Shown one piece after another: positions 47,090-59,334 of a DNA stretch of 64,000 nucleotides. The translations under genes and the position numbers were made by a program. Under the pieces are notes generated by a model that was not told where the DNA came from, did not search any database, and saw only the letters and a program-made list of their open reading frames with translations. This DNA comes from Diplosphaera chodatii (Eukaryota > Chlorophyta > Trebouxiophyceae > Prasiolales > Stichococcaceae): NCBI GenBank assembly GCA_032358165.1, contig JAALGY010000036.1, positions 1,178,001-1,242,000 of the forward strand, given 5' to 3'. Position 1 is the stretch's first letter. Every line of letters starts with the position of its first letter.

Positions 47090-48321
47090 TCACTTGAGCC
47101 CCAGCTTGCTCCGCTCGTTGAACAGCTGCAGCAAAAAGACAGCACGGTTAGCACGTCCCAAAACAGCAGCCCTTGCATCTGTGTCTTTTTCCATTGTTGC
47201 GCTCATGCAAAGGGACTGCTCACCACTTTCTGTATCCTGTCAAACAGCTTGGCATTGGGAGCCAGCTGATTGCAGCTGCCCGCGTCATACGGCGGCACAA
47301 TCGACACCTGCGACCAACAGAAAGCCCAACGCTCAGTACACTGATGTTCGAATGGGCCGCGGCCTGATATGGAGCAGTCCACCTGTACTATTTGATGCCT
47401 TACGGCTGCCTACGAGCATCTGAATCAGGGGTACTCGAGTCTACAGACTACGGCTGACCTCGTCGAGCACGACGATGGTGGAGCCCTGCCACCGGCACGG
47501 CAGCGTCTTGGCCAGGCCGTTGAAGATGGCCTGGGCCTCTGGCGTCACATCCACCCCCACCTTTGCCGCCTCCAGCTCAGCCGCCTGATCAGTGCGACAA
47601 ACGAGATCAGATATGTGCAGGACAGCACATCAAGGTAGCTGCATGACTTGGTCAGGGTCATGCAACGCCTGGGAAGCGGATGGGTGCGTGCATTGGCAGT
47701 GCGCGACAGGTCATGCTGACAACGTTGCTGCAGAATGCTTGAAATTGTACTGCTCAGGATACCGCCCCACCGCTACAGCTCGCTCCTCCCGGTCCCGGCA
47801 GCGCTGCGGGTCAATGTACGGCAGCTTGCCGTTGGTGCTGGTGCCCGGCTCGACCGAGGACACAGACTGCAGCATCAAGGCGTCTTCGTCAGGAGGGAGT
47901 GTGACCAAGCGGCCTGGCAACTGGCGAAGCCTAGAGCTAGACGCGGCATGTGCACTCTGTTGGCAGGATCGCCGGCCAGATGCAGCAGAAGGAGTGGGTA
48001 TGCGGTACGTTCCAGCAGCAGGCGCACTGACCTGTACGTGATCTATCCTGAGGATGCGCAGGTTGCTGTGGAATGGCGTGGACCCGGACTGCTTCAGCGT
48101 CAGCAGGCCCGTGGCCTCATCTAGCGCCAGCACCTCCCCTTTCAGCTCCTGCAGCTCCATATATCTGCGGTCTGGCCTGATCACGACGGCAGATGTGCTC
48201 CTTGCCATATGAAGGAGCTACGATGCGGCGGTCACACCTCGCCGGAGGCAGTCGTCAGCGTGGCCGTGGATCCAATCTCGAGCATGTCAAGGGCGGCCCC
48301 CTGGCCCCCGACGCCTGACAT
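47090..48321 (-). CDS. LSM12: LSM12 homologue
   Basis: 198 residues, the usual length of the family, in six exons: 48321-48238, 48148-48032, 47920-47771, 47584-47459, 47307-47224, 47125-47090. The N-terminal Lsm fold shows [18 protein letters not shown] and [13 protein letters not shown]; the C-terminal anticodon-binding-like (AD) domain shows [32 protein letters not shown] and IVPPYD. LSM12 proteins are known as mRNA-associated factors that work with ataxin-2 in translation and RNA stability. All introns are phase 0 and GT-AG, a simpler layout than in the wall genes. The start codon is the first ATG before the Lsm domain. The gene is divergent from RBM25, 538 bases apart, and convergent with the expansin-FAS1 gene. 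Confidence 0.9.
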
Positions 48322-48859
48322 TGTGGCACAGCGCACGCGCTAGCCCGGCATTGATGCTGTTTGCTCGCTGATCATGGTGGTGGTGGTGCCATTTCAGGTC
48401 GGGTCGCAGTGCAATTGCTCAGCTAGGCGCGAGGCCGGACGGATGAGACGTAACTCCGTGTGTATCGGTGCACAATTGTGAAACATACAATGCAGGCAAG
48501 TTTCCTTCCGGCGAGCTCAGGTCCAGCAGCGGATTACGCAACCCAGCCTCAGCAAAGACCGCTCCTGCCTAACATGGCTTGCAAGCTCAGATGCTGTCAA
48601 AACAACCTTTCCAGTAGTGTGGCGATTGTTTTCTCAGCCTCTGAGTGATACTGCGGTGCTGAGCGTCCGAGACCATTTGCACGCCCGTGTGGATTGCTGC
48701 AAGCTGGCAGCCGCTTGCTTTCAGCTGGCCACTCCTGCTTGTCCGAGGCTGAGCTGGTGACTTGCAGCAAACTTCCAGTGCTTTGCTTGTCCCGCCGCCT
48801 CATCGTGGCGTTCGGCATGGTCGGCTGAAACTCGACCGTGTGAGTCGATCAGCAACATC
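48322..48859. other. shared divergent promoter, LSM12 / RBM25
   Basis: 538 bases between two start codons facing apart. No coding exon and no clear TATA box seen. Confidence 0.45.
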
Positions 48860-51800
48860 ATGCAGCAGCCACCGCCCGGCGGCTACCTGCCGCCGCGGCC
48901 TGGCTTCCCGCCGCCCATGTACATGGGCATGCCGCCGCCAGGCATGATGCCGCCGCCGGGCATGATGCATCCCGGCATGATGCCGCCGCCAGGTGCGCAT
49001 GACCTTGGAGCACCCGTTTGCAGGCTGCGTGCGGCCGTACAGCCAGCGGCACCCGCGCACTGCAGAAGCCGCTCTCAGCTGGACGCTGCCTAGACATGCA
49101 TGTGGTGTGGTGTGCAGGCTTTCGTCCCCCGCTCATGCGCCCGCCGCCGCTGCGGCCAACGGGACAGCCCGTTCGCCTACCGCAGCCTGGGCAGGGTACG
49201 TGGCTGGTTTCAGCATATTCATCTCGCTTGACCAGTGACCTCCAATCGGCGAACAGCCTGGCAGGCATGCTGGAAGTTGGCAAGGGAGGTCGGCCTTCAA
49301 GTTTGGCCTCACACTCATGCCGTGTCCACCCCTGCAGCGCGGCCACAGCCACGGCCGTCTGGCGGCTTCGCCCCGAAGAACACCACGGTGTACGTCGGCA
49401 AGATCGCGCCCACGGCTGATGACACCGTCGTGCGGCAGCTGCTGGAGGCGTGCGGGGCCATCAAGTCCTGGAAGCGCATGACGGTGAGTTTCAAATGGTT
49501 TTCTCGACTGATCATCAGCAGTGACATTGGCTGTTGATGGCACCTTGTCATGCGCTGGCTGCAGCACTCGGAGCGCACATGCCTGCTGTGCTTGAGGAAC
49601 AAGCAGGGGAACGCACAACTCACCGTGTGACATGTTGTCGGACCACACCACAGGATCCGGAGACGAACAAGCCGAAGGGCTTCGGCTTCTGCGAATTTGA
49701 GGAGGCGGAGGGGGTGATGCGCGCGCTGACGCACCTCAACAACCTGGCGCTCGACGGGTCCGAGCTGCTGGTCAAGTGCAACGCAGCCACGCAGAAGTAC
49801 ATTGACGACTTCAAAGCGCGCAAGGTGCTCTGCAAGTTTGTGTCGCTTCTGGCATCTATTTGGTCGTACGTGAGCTGAGGACAACATCCATACAGTGTCT
49901 GCAAACTGCCTCCTGCACAAGGCAAAGATCACATACCCTCTTCACATTGAAGGATGGCAACAGAAACTGCACCCTGCTGTGTTTTGTAGGCGGTGGAGCA
50001 GGCAGCAGAGAAGGCGCGGGCAGAGGATGCAGCGGCCGAGGCGGCTGCCAAGGCGGAGGCGGGTGGCGAGGGGAAGAAGGAAGTCGAGGAGGGCGATGGC
50101 GAGCAGCTACCGCCGCCGCCGGCCAAGCCCTCAGAGGCCGCAGAGGATGACAAGGTGAGCTCATTCGCTCCGCAGCCACCTGCACTTTGCTACACGTGCG
50201 TGCAATTAGGCAGCGCGTGCATCATCATGCTTGGCACTGATGGGGCTCAGTGGCACCTCTGACGGGGGTCCATGAGCAAGGCCACCACTGCCACAGTGCC
50301 CTCATTGTCCGATCAAGACGGCCTTCACCTCACCGGTGGTCAGGTCCTGGAGACCATCATGGGGATTGTCAGCGAGCGGGCGCCGCGGGGGGCGGCGGCG
50401 GCAGCAGACCAGTTCCTGGGCAGCCTCGGCGGCGGCGGTGGCGGCAGCAGCGGCAGCAGCAGGCGGCAGGAGCCGCCGCCCTCGCGCCGTGACAGCAGCA
50501 GCCGGGAAGATCCCGAGGTGTGTGCTAGCCTTCATACCCCACAGACACTCAGAGGCGCAATATCCGGCATATCACTGAGTTTGAAAAATGCATGCTCATT
50601 GCCTGTGCTGAGACACTCGACTGAATTGTGTAAAGGCTGAGCAGCCTCTGCCCACCGACAAGACCCCTGAAATGAGCAGTATTACTCAACTGCCACTTAT
50701 GTTTGCGCCCACAGGCTCGCCGGGTGCGTGATGTGGAGGACGCATTCGAGCGGCAGCGCGAGAAGGAGCGGCGGGCGGCCCTGGAGAAGGCCGCCGAGGC
50801 AGAGCGCGCCTACCAGCAGCACGTGCGGAAGTGGGAGAAGGAGGAGCGGTGCGTCGCTAGGGTCCCGTGCCACTGGACGTACTTTGTTTGAGGCCGTTAG
50901 TCAGCGTGCCGAGACCTCGGCTGGGCTGCCCAGCCACACGCTGATGCTACAGCAGCAAGATCTGCCGGGTCAATGATCCGCGGGCCAGCGCCAATTGCGT
51001 AAAATTGCCCCTCCGCAGATGCCTGACAGCTGCACATGTCTGCGCACCTGCTGCCTGAGCTGCAACTTGACCAAGGTAAGCAGGCTTGTCGTGCTGTATG
51101 TCGTGCTTCTCTCCTCAAAATGAAGCCTGTGGCACAGCCGATTGCACACAGAGCAGGTCCTCAGGTTGCATAGCAGTGGCTTTTTGCACAAGTGTGTTTA
51201 GCATGCTGCATCCCATCACCAGCCAGAGGGCAGGAGCCATGGTCACAGGACGAGTGACTGGTCCCTCATTCTCAGGGGCCAGCTGGCTGTGCTGTGCCAC
51301 CACCGACAAGTGGTATGAGTTGCCTGCAGAGTGGTGCTGCTGGTCTTAAGAGTCCCCTCCGACGCTGCTGCCTTGCATGCACCGCCGACTGCTGGCTGTC
51401 GGCTGTGTGCTTAGCGATGGTGGATTGAAGCACCCAGCTGACGGGCTGCTCTTATTTTTGTGGCTGCAGGGACAGGCAGCGGGATGCAGAAAGGGAAGTC
51501 GATCGGATGGTGGCGGTTGCCCGAGACCGAGCCCGCGCGATCCGAGCAGACGAGGCAGGCGCAGACGATGAGGAGGATGAGCCTGAGCTGTGGCGCCGCC
51601 TGCCCATCTCATCTGGGTGATTTTGCCTTTCGACTGCGGCTATCCTAGGCGCTTGGTCGCTGTGGATCGTGCACAAATCAAGTGGGCAGCAGATCGTGGG
51701 CGTGGCCAGTAGGTAAACACATGCAAGGTTGTCGCTGCTATTGTTCTGTCGAGCTGTGCTTTGGGATGCCATGTGCCAATGGCATGAGCTTGCTTGCTGC

Positions 51801-53256
51801 ACAGGAGGAGGGCCGACGAGCGGCGGAAGCGGCGGCAACGGGAAGAAGCAGAGGATGCAGCTGACAGGGAGGCAGAGGCAAAGGAGAAGCGGCAGCGGCG
51901 CGAGGCCCAGGACTCTCAACCTGAACCAGGTGGGCTGTGGTTGGCAATTGGTCGTGTATGTTGCAGCTACCGGACCATGCAGATGCCAGCACACTGTTGT
52001 CAGACCAGAAGTCACGGGCATGCATAGGGGTCTGAGGATCCAATGTTACCCATTGCAGAAGCAGCCAACGGGCATGCTGCCCCTGCCGAGCCGGCCCTCC
52101 CTCAGCAGCACCATCAGCAGCAGCAGCAGACGCCGCCCCCGCAGCAGCAGGCGCCGCCGCCGCAGCAGCTGTTCGACCCCGCGGACCCCATCTACCAGGC
52201 CATGATGACGGCCGCCAAGGCGCCGCCGAAGCCGGTGGTGCAGGTGTGGCTCTGCGCTTTGACAGGTGGTTCTTGCCAGCACAACAACTAGCAGGTGTCA
52301 TGCTCTACCAGAAAACTCCCTGTACTCCGTGTGGACACACCTTACATGCCGGGAGGCAGCAACGAGGAGGTGCCGTTTGTGTGCTCTGACCGTGACGCCC
52401 CTGCCGCTGCAGGCCCTGCCGTCGCCGTCGCCGCCGCCGCAGCGGCAGGCCACGGCGTCCCCGGCGCTGGTCGCCCCCCCTGCAGCGGCGCCGGTGCGGC
52501 GGCCCGTCAAGAGCGCGGCGCTGTCCGCCGCCTTCGGTGATGACGAGGAGGAGGACAAGCCCAAGCGCAAGCTCATCCCGCTGCAGTACACGCCCGCGGA
52601 GCTCGCGGCAGCCCGGGTGAGGCTTCTCTCAGCTGCACTAGTATGCTGGCCGTGAGTTGCACGAGCTTCGCTCTGCTTTTCAAGTGCACAGACGATATAC
52701 ACAACTGCATTTTCTGCGCTATCAGGCTGTGACCGAGTGTTGACAGATTCTACCTCACACGGCCAGGGGCATGCAGCAGTGCCGTTCTGTGCCAAGGGGC
52801 AGCACGCTGAACACCTCCCGGACTGCGACCAGCATCCTCACCAAATCCTGTAAACCATCACCACTGCCACTGGGCGCGCAGGGCGAGCCGGAGGCCGACG
52901 GGGCGCCAGCGGAGGACCCGGCGGAGGTGACCAAGCGCATCGCGGCGGCGCTGCCCGCGAGCCGGGAGGCGGTGTTCGCGCACCCCATCGACTGGGCCAT
53001 GTTCGACGCCGCGCGGGCCACCTTCGCGCCACGCCTCTCTGCCTGGGTGGACAAGAAGATCCAGGACATGCTGGGCGAGCGGGAGGAGTCCATGGTCAGC
53101 CACATCATGTCCAAGCTGGCGGAGCACTGCTCGGGCGCCGCGATGCTGGAGGAGCTGCAGCCCATCCTGGACGAGGACGCGGAGGGCTTTGTCATCCGCC
53201 TGTACCGCGCGCTCATCTTCGACATCCAGAAGCTCACGAAGCTGGGGCGCGTGTGA
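48860..53256 (+). CDS. RBM25: RBM25-type splicing factor (RRM + RE/RD-rich + PWI)
   Basis: 699 residues in 12 exons: 48860-48992, 49118-49195, 49338-49483, 49654-49824, 49990-50154, 50281-50517, 50715-50848, 51470-51616, 51805-51929, 52059-52243, 52413-52616, 52882-53256. The N-terminus is Pro/Met/Gly-rich (MPPPGMMPPPG). An RRM follows at about 80-175 with RNP2 VYVGKI and RNP1 KGFGFCEF. The centre is charged and coiled (DAFERQREKERRAALEKAAE, RRADERRKRRQREEAEDAA), then Gln/Pro-rich. The last exon encodes a PWI domain (HPIDWAMFDAARATFAPRL to LYRALIFDIQKL). This order is that of RBM25/Snu71, a U1 snRNP-associated regulator of splice-site choice. Exon 6 may instead start at 50344; both options keep frame. 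Confidence 0.9.
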
Positions 53257-53745
53257 CGCGGGTGCCCCGGGGCGTGCTGGACTGAGGACTGTCTGCTGCT
53301 TAGCAGACATTCCAATCACGAGCTTTGGCGACAGCCCCTGGTGCCTGAAGCATGACTTGCAATTTGAATGCAGCATCAGGGCTTGGTATAACCAGCATCG
53401 GAGCCCAGGTGTTTTCATCGCGCAGTACTGAAAGCGCCAAGTGTTGTTCAATCTACCGCACACACACCGCAAATCTGCAGTCACCATCAACATCACTCAA
53501 TCATGCCACTGGCTGCGGCATCCACCACTCCCTTCGCCCTGTCCTACTTGAACCCATGTCGTCTCAAATTTGTCATGGGTACGCAACCTGACACTGCTGT
53601 TCACTGGGCCGTCAAGCACCCACTCTGCCTACCATCAACTAGGGAGCCTAATATTGCAGCCATCGCCAATGTGTCAAGAGGTGCAAGAATACAGTGCAAA
53701 CTTTGCAAGTGTTGTCAACGTCTACTGCTCCTAGTAAACTGTGCT
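53257..53745. other. convergent 3' region
   Basis: 490 bases between the RBM25 stop and the stop of the - strand coiled-coil gene. No gene or clear signal seen. Confidence 0.45.
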
Positions 53746-56700
53746 TCATTTGCCGCCCCACTGCACATGACGGCGCAGGAATGCACGCAGCGGGGACCGC
53801 TGCTCGCTGCCCGCATCTTTGAGTCCCGGCTCGGGGCCCGGCTTGGTGCGGAGGCTCAGCCCCGGCCGCCAGCTGTTGCTGCCGCCGCTGTTCCTGGTAC
53901 TGCCGCTGTCGCTGCCGGCGCTGCTGTAGTGCGAGCTCGCAGCGTCGTTCTCGCTGTCGTCGCTGTCGGTGCTATTGTACCTGCAACTTTCACAGTGAAA
54001 CTTGAAGAACTGCAGTGGAATGAGCGGTTACTAGAGTAGTTCAACTTTTTCGCAATGCATATGCTCTTGCTCTTGTTATATTGCAGCTGCTCAGGCGACG
54101 TACTCAAGCTGCTTGAAGTTCAAAGAGCGGCGCTGGCCCGAGTACAGCAGCCGCAGTGGCGGCACTTTGTCCGCCGCCTCGCTCTCGCTCACATCACTGC
54201 AGTGCGAGCATTGGACCAGAGTTCACACGGCGGTGATGATGCTGACGTCATACATTTGATGTGCAGGCACGTCACTGGATCGCTGTACAGCCCGCAAAGC
54301 TCAACACTATGCAGGAAGCAGCTGCAGATGTCTAGTTGAACATGAAAGACAAAAATGGCGTCGGCACGTATCGTATGGCACATGGAATGTCTCTGTGTAG
54401 ACGCACCTGTCGCTGTCATTGCTGAGCGCGGTTGGCCGCAGCCGCTGCGCTGCAGGGGTGGCGGCATCTTCTGGCGCAGTGTTCTCGTCGGCGCTCCCGT
54501 CACTGCAGGGGGCACGAACCGCTGACGCCAGACTGCGGCTGCTTGGCTCATGCGGCCCCTGCGCGGCTGCCGCTGAAGAGGCGCTGTTGGCTGCGTCACA
54601 GGATGTGTCAGCCGCGCGCTCGCTGCCGGCGCAGCCTGACTCCATGCCTGCTGAGTCTGCCGGTGTGCAGGACAGGGCGGAGCTTGGTTCCTGCGATGCC
54701 CCCATAGCGCATGGAGGAGGCGCCCTGGCACCTCCATGCGCTGACGTCTGACCTGCCACTGCTGCCGCCGGCCGGGCCGCCGCTGGCGTGGCAGGAGCTG
54801 CGCCTGCTGTGGCCGCTGCCTCCGGCTGCCCGCCGGCTGTGAGGCGGCGGCGGCCCCAGGTCCTACGGCGGGTCAAGGATTTAGTCCGTGCGATAGACCA
54901 GGTTGGGATGCAGCATGAATGGGCACCGCCCTTTCAGCAACCACTACACGGCCGACCCAGTGATCCCCCAGCAAATTGGGCACGCGCATTATGAGAGCGT
55001 TGCATTCGTGTGACATGCCGGCCGTGACAACGGAAGGGCATGTGCAGGCCGCATGCTTGCCCACACCTGCGCAGGTTGCCCGGCTCCCGGATCTCGGGGG
55101 TCCCGGCGCCCAGCACATCCAGGCTGTTGCCATCCTTCTGGAAGCTCGCCTCCAGCTGCAGGGACACCAGAACAGCCCTGTGCCATCATGTTCCAGGCAG
55201 GCACATGTGGGCGAGCTGCTGGTCGTGGCTCGAGACATCTGGGTGCGATGGTGGTTTTGCTGAAGGTGCAAACTGTGGTGCCAGAAAGCACCTTGCGTGC
55301 AGGCGGCGCCTGTGGTGGGAGCTCGGTTTGCTGAAGGGACTCGGGGCTGCTGTCAAGCTTCATGACCCCCAGCTCCAGCTTCCTGCAGTATATGAAGCAG
55401 CACATGGCGTATGGACAACTACAACTCTGCACGGTTTGGCGGTGCGAGTGCAAGCATGTCCTTAGTCTTCATGCGTTGTCACACAGCGCGGGACGCGCGC
55501 TCACGAGTATGGAAACATGGCCAGCCATGAGCCCGTCTTTGAGAGGCTGCCCACCTCGAAACGTCTCTGCCATCTGCCGCTGACGCCAAACTGCCAGCCG
55601 CAGGGACGCCGGCAACATCCGCCCACTCTTCGCCATCAGACGAAAAGTCACTGTAGCAGGTGGCGCCGCTGCCGCGGGTGGAAGCCGGGCTGCCGTCGGC
55701 GCTGGGACTCGAGCCGCTGAGGCTCGGGGCTGCGCTGCCCGGCCGCTGAGGTGGCGACAGGCGTGCGGCCCTGGCAGCCACACGGGCAGCCTCGGGGCTC
55801 AGGCTGCACATCAAGACAGCAGGCTATCAGCTCGGTCGGGATGTGGCTCACTGACTGTGGCTTGACCAGCTGTTGCCTTGGCTGTCGCACGAAACGCGGC
55901 ACGGGAACCAGCGTGTCCGGGCGCTGGCAGCAATGCCTGATCCTGCAAATGACTGTGCGGGAATTAGCAGTAAGCCCTGCGGATTGGGCATGCGGGGGCG
56001 GCTGCGCGCCCCACCTGATCTTGCAGCGCGCCGCCTCGCGGCTGACGCCCGCATTGGCGTGCTCCAGCTGCACCTGCAGCCGCCCACACAATACGCTCAG
56101 CACGGCCCCGCAGCACAGCATGGAAACGCTACAGGCGGGCGGGGCGCTCCAAGATATGAGTCATAGCTGTGCCGGTGACGACCTATGGCGATCACAGCAG
56201 CAGATGTGCGAGGATCTCAGGCGGCAGTCTTCTAGGCACCTGGATGGAGGACAGAGCCGCATCCAGGCGGCTGCGGTCCTCTGCGAGGCTGCGCAGCATG
56301 GCCTCCCGGGCAGCTTGCGCCGTCTGATGATCTTGCACCTGTGGAGGCAGAAGCTCTGTCTCCCTGGTGTGTGGAGTGACACAGTTGGGGCTGCTGTTGT
56401 GCCCCTGGCTACGATGGTGCAGCTCTGGAGGGCTGGGAGCCTCCTCACTACGACATGTGGTGGAGGCAAGGAAGCAATGCTCCTCGAACAGCACGCCTGC
56501 GGAGTGCTCTCTGAACGATGCGCAGGCGCAAGTGCTGCATGCCAGCTGATGTTGCTGCTCACAAGCTGTGGCTATGTGGTTCAACACAGGCGGGCGTGCG
56601 GACCTGTGTGCGGACGGTGCCCAGCAGGCCCTGCAGCCGCGCCGCCCTGCGCGCCGCCCTGCCGGCCGAGGCAGTTGCGGCCTGCAGCAGTTGCTGGATA

Positions 56701-58973
56701 TCAGCACCAGCAGCAGCAGCCAGACGGTCGTGCGAGACGCATGGCTTGAAGTCCCTCCTTCTGAGTTGGGGGCGTACAAAAGATAAGTGCCGAGTTTGCT
56801 GTGCAGCGACGACTGGCTGCCGCCCACGCCACAGCTTTGCACCTGCGAATGCATCCATCAATGATAACGACATCCATGTATGCGTCTGTCCCACGCGCAC
56901 CTCCCTCTGCGCGGTCGCGTCCGCCAGGTCCGCCGCCTGCTGCTGCAGCAGCGTGCACGCCGAGTCGGCCAGGGAGCGCGCCTGCGCCTCCGACGCGATG
57001 GACGCCTTCAGCTGCCGCACCAGCCGGCTCTCCTGCAGTCCGGGGGCACAGACCACCCCTTGAGCACATTATGTTCCAATGAGCCCGCCGCGCACCCCGA
57101 GTGCCACCGGCTGAACAATCTACTGTGAAGTGTGGACAGCCACGGTGAAAATCACGGTAGGTTCTTAATCAACGTGTGTCGGACAAAGTCTCACACGACA
57201 GTGCAGCACCTGGAAGCTGGCCTGGCAGAAGTGCTCCTGGAAGGCGGCGCCCGCCTCGTCCGCCGCCGCCCGCAGCTGCCGCAGGTGCTCCTGCGAGCGC
57301 GCCAGCTGCAGGAGGCGCAGCAGCGCAGGTCAGCACCAGTGCAGCCTCCCGGCGGAGCACGGGCTCTCCGTGTGTCCGCGCCACCACCGCCGCCTCATCG
57401 TGGCGCAGGCCAGCCGCTGCCCCGACAGGATCGGCTGCCGTGGGGAGGCGGCCCACCTCGAAGGTGACGCCCCGCAGCTGCGCGGCGTGCAGGCGCTCCG
57501 TCGTGCGCACGTCCGCCCGCGACACCGCGCGCACCTCCTCCGCCCGCAGCGCCAGCACCTGCGCAGCCGCATCAGCATATGGTGTGTTGCGCGTACCCTC
57601 ACATATTGCAAGTCTCTGCAAACGCGAGTCCACCTTGCAGCAGCACGGCTGCCTTGCCCGTCGCACCGGGCCATCTCGACGCAGGTTTCTGGCCAGGAAG
57701 GCCTCCGACATGCTGTTGTGCATCCGCCACAGCTGGGCCTGCACATCGCACGTCCACACATTGGTGGGCCGCCGCGCGTCACCGCACCTCGCCGCCGTGG
57801 GCGCAGCTGACCAGCAGCCCTGCTTCCTGCTGCCACCAGGACTGCCCGTCCCCCAGCGCGTGGCCGCCGATGCCCGGCAGCTGCCGCCCCGGCACCGCCC
57901 GCAGCAGGCGGCCCCCGGCCCTGCACCAAGCACAACGCGCTCACACCCTCAAACCAACATGGGGCACTGCAGCATTGCCTGGCCGGTAGCGCAGACAGCT
58001 GGACGTTCCGATTCGCAACCCCTGAGCAGGCATACGGGGAAGTCGCCAAACCAGCAGTTTTGGGACAGGGGCCGCTCTGGCGGACACACACCCCACTACA
58101 GTTTGCACTATGGTATAAAACGACAGAATCGCACCCGACGGAGCGGAAGCCCATGAGCGTGCCCTTGCGCACCACCGAGAACAGCGATGCGGCGGGGAAG
58201 AACGGCAACCGAATCTCGCCTGCAGGAAGATAAACCATTCAGACGCGCTGCTTTTCACCTGAGGCCGTTGCTGCGCCGCATGCCCGATCCAGCACCTCGG
58301 CAGCGTGCTCCGTGTGCTGCAGGTGGGCTTGCGGCGATATGGACTCGCTTCACACGCATCGATCTCGCCAGCAGAAAGTGAAAAGTGTTCAGCAACAGTG
58401 ATGCGGCGTCTACTGACCGCCTAGGGGCGCGTCCTCCTGGGTGGGCGCCCTGATGGTGGACAGCGCCCAGCGCTGCAGGGTGGGGGCGCCCGCCTGCTGC
58501 ACCACGATCAGCTCCCCGCCCGGCGTGTACAGCGTCACCAGCGCGCCTGCTGAGGCAGCTGCCAGGCTCTGGAAGCTGGCTCCGCCGACCAAGCCTGGCG
58601 CACTGCGATTGTCGCTGGCGGTTGCGCCAACATTGCCGATGGCATCCGTGATGCCCCTGCTGGGCTGGTCGCTGCCTCGCGTGTCGAGGCTGACGTTGGT
58701 GGTAGAGGCAGCTCTGCCTGCGGGCTGCAGGCTGTCGTCCGCCTGTCTGTACCGCCTGGAGACAGGTGTCAGCCGATGTTGTTAGTTATTGCGTGCATGA
58801 GCCTTTAACAGGCACACGGACAGTCATGCATGATGTACATTCAGCTCAATCAACCTCAAAAAATACCAGCAGACTAAGGCATGGCGCTGCACGCGCCTGC
58901 TCCTCCTGCGCCTGACCAACGCCAATGCTGATGCTAGCACGGCAACGCCACCGGCCACAGCGGGGGCTGCCAT
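53746..58973 (-). CDS. membrane-anchored coiled-coil protein of unknown function
   Basis: 860-residue model in 18 exons: 58973-58897, 58755-58418, 58219-58135, 57920-57788, 57738-57667, 57558-57457, 57305-57210, 57032-56901, 56693-56604, 56338-56240, 56073-56015, 55942-55856, 55803-55555, 55382-55292, 55155-55067, 54862-54407, 54196-54104, 53980-53746. Residues 5-20 are a hydrophobic N-terminal segment followed at once by RRRRSRR, a typical uncleaved anchor with positive flank. Residues about 140-250 contain a globular part (GGELIVVQQAG, RLPFFPAASLFSVVRKGTLMGF). Residues about 250-460 are a series of short Ala/Arg/Glu-rich coiled-coil exons (HNSMSEAFLARNLRR, SLADSACTLLQQQAADLADA). The end is Ser/Asp-rich (SNDSDSDVSESEAADK). 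Exons join in phase throughout; the first donor would be GC (CAG|GCGCGT) and is tentative. I do not recognise the family. Divergent from the gene at 59335. Confidence 0.65.
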
Positions 58974-59334
58974 GGTGCACAGCGGTGAGCCTCGGCCCAA
59001 CGGTCTCAGATTTGTATACGCATGCCTCGTCGCAGACGCAGCACACGACTGGCGATCAGATAACCGATCGTTCACGCTTCAAAACGCTTTCAAACTTAGC
59101 TATGCCCCCTTGTTGACAGCTGGGAGTCTACTGCTGCAGCATCATGCGAGTCCGCAAGCGTGATGACTGTTCATGACACTGAGGACTGGGCAAACCTCGC
59201 CAAACGTTGCTCCATTCATGCATCATGCTCCTTGCACTCAGAGTGTAGCACCTCGCATGTAGGTCTCGCCCGCGTCGGCTCGCTGCCTAGCTTGCAGCCT
59301 GCAGGTGCTGGGCCTGAGATAGAGCGCGAGAGCC
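58974..59334. other. divergent promoter region
   Basis: 361 bases between the starts of two unrecognised genes. No clear motif; no coding exon. Confidence 0.4.
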
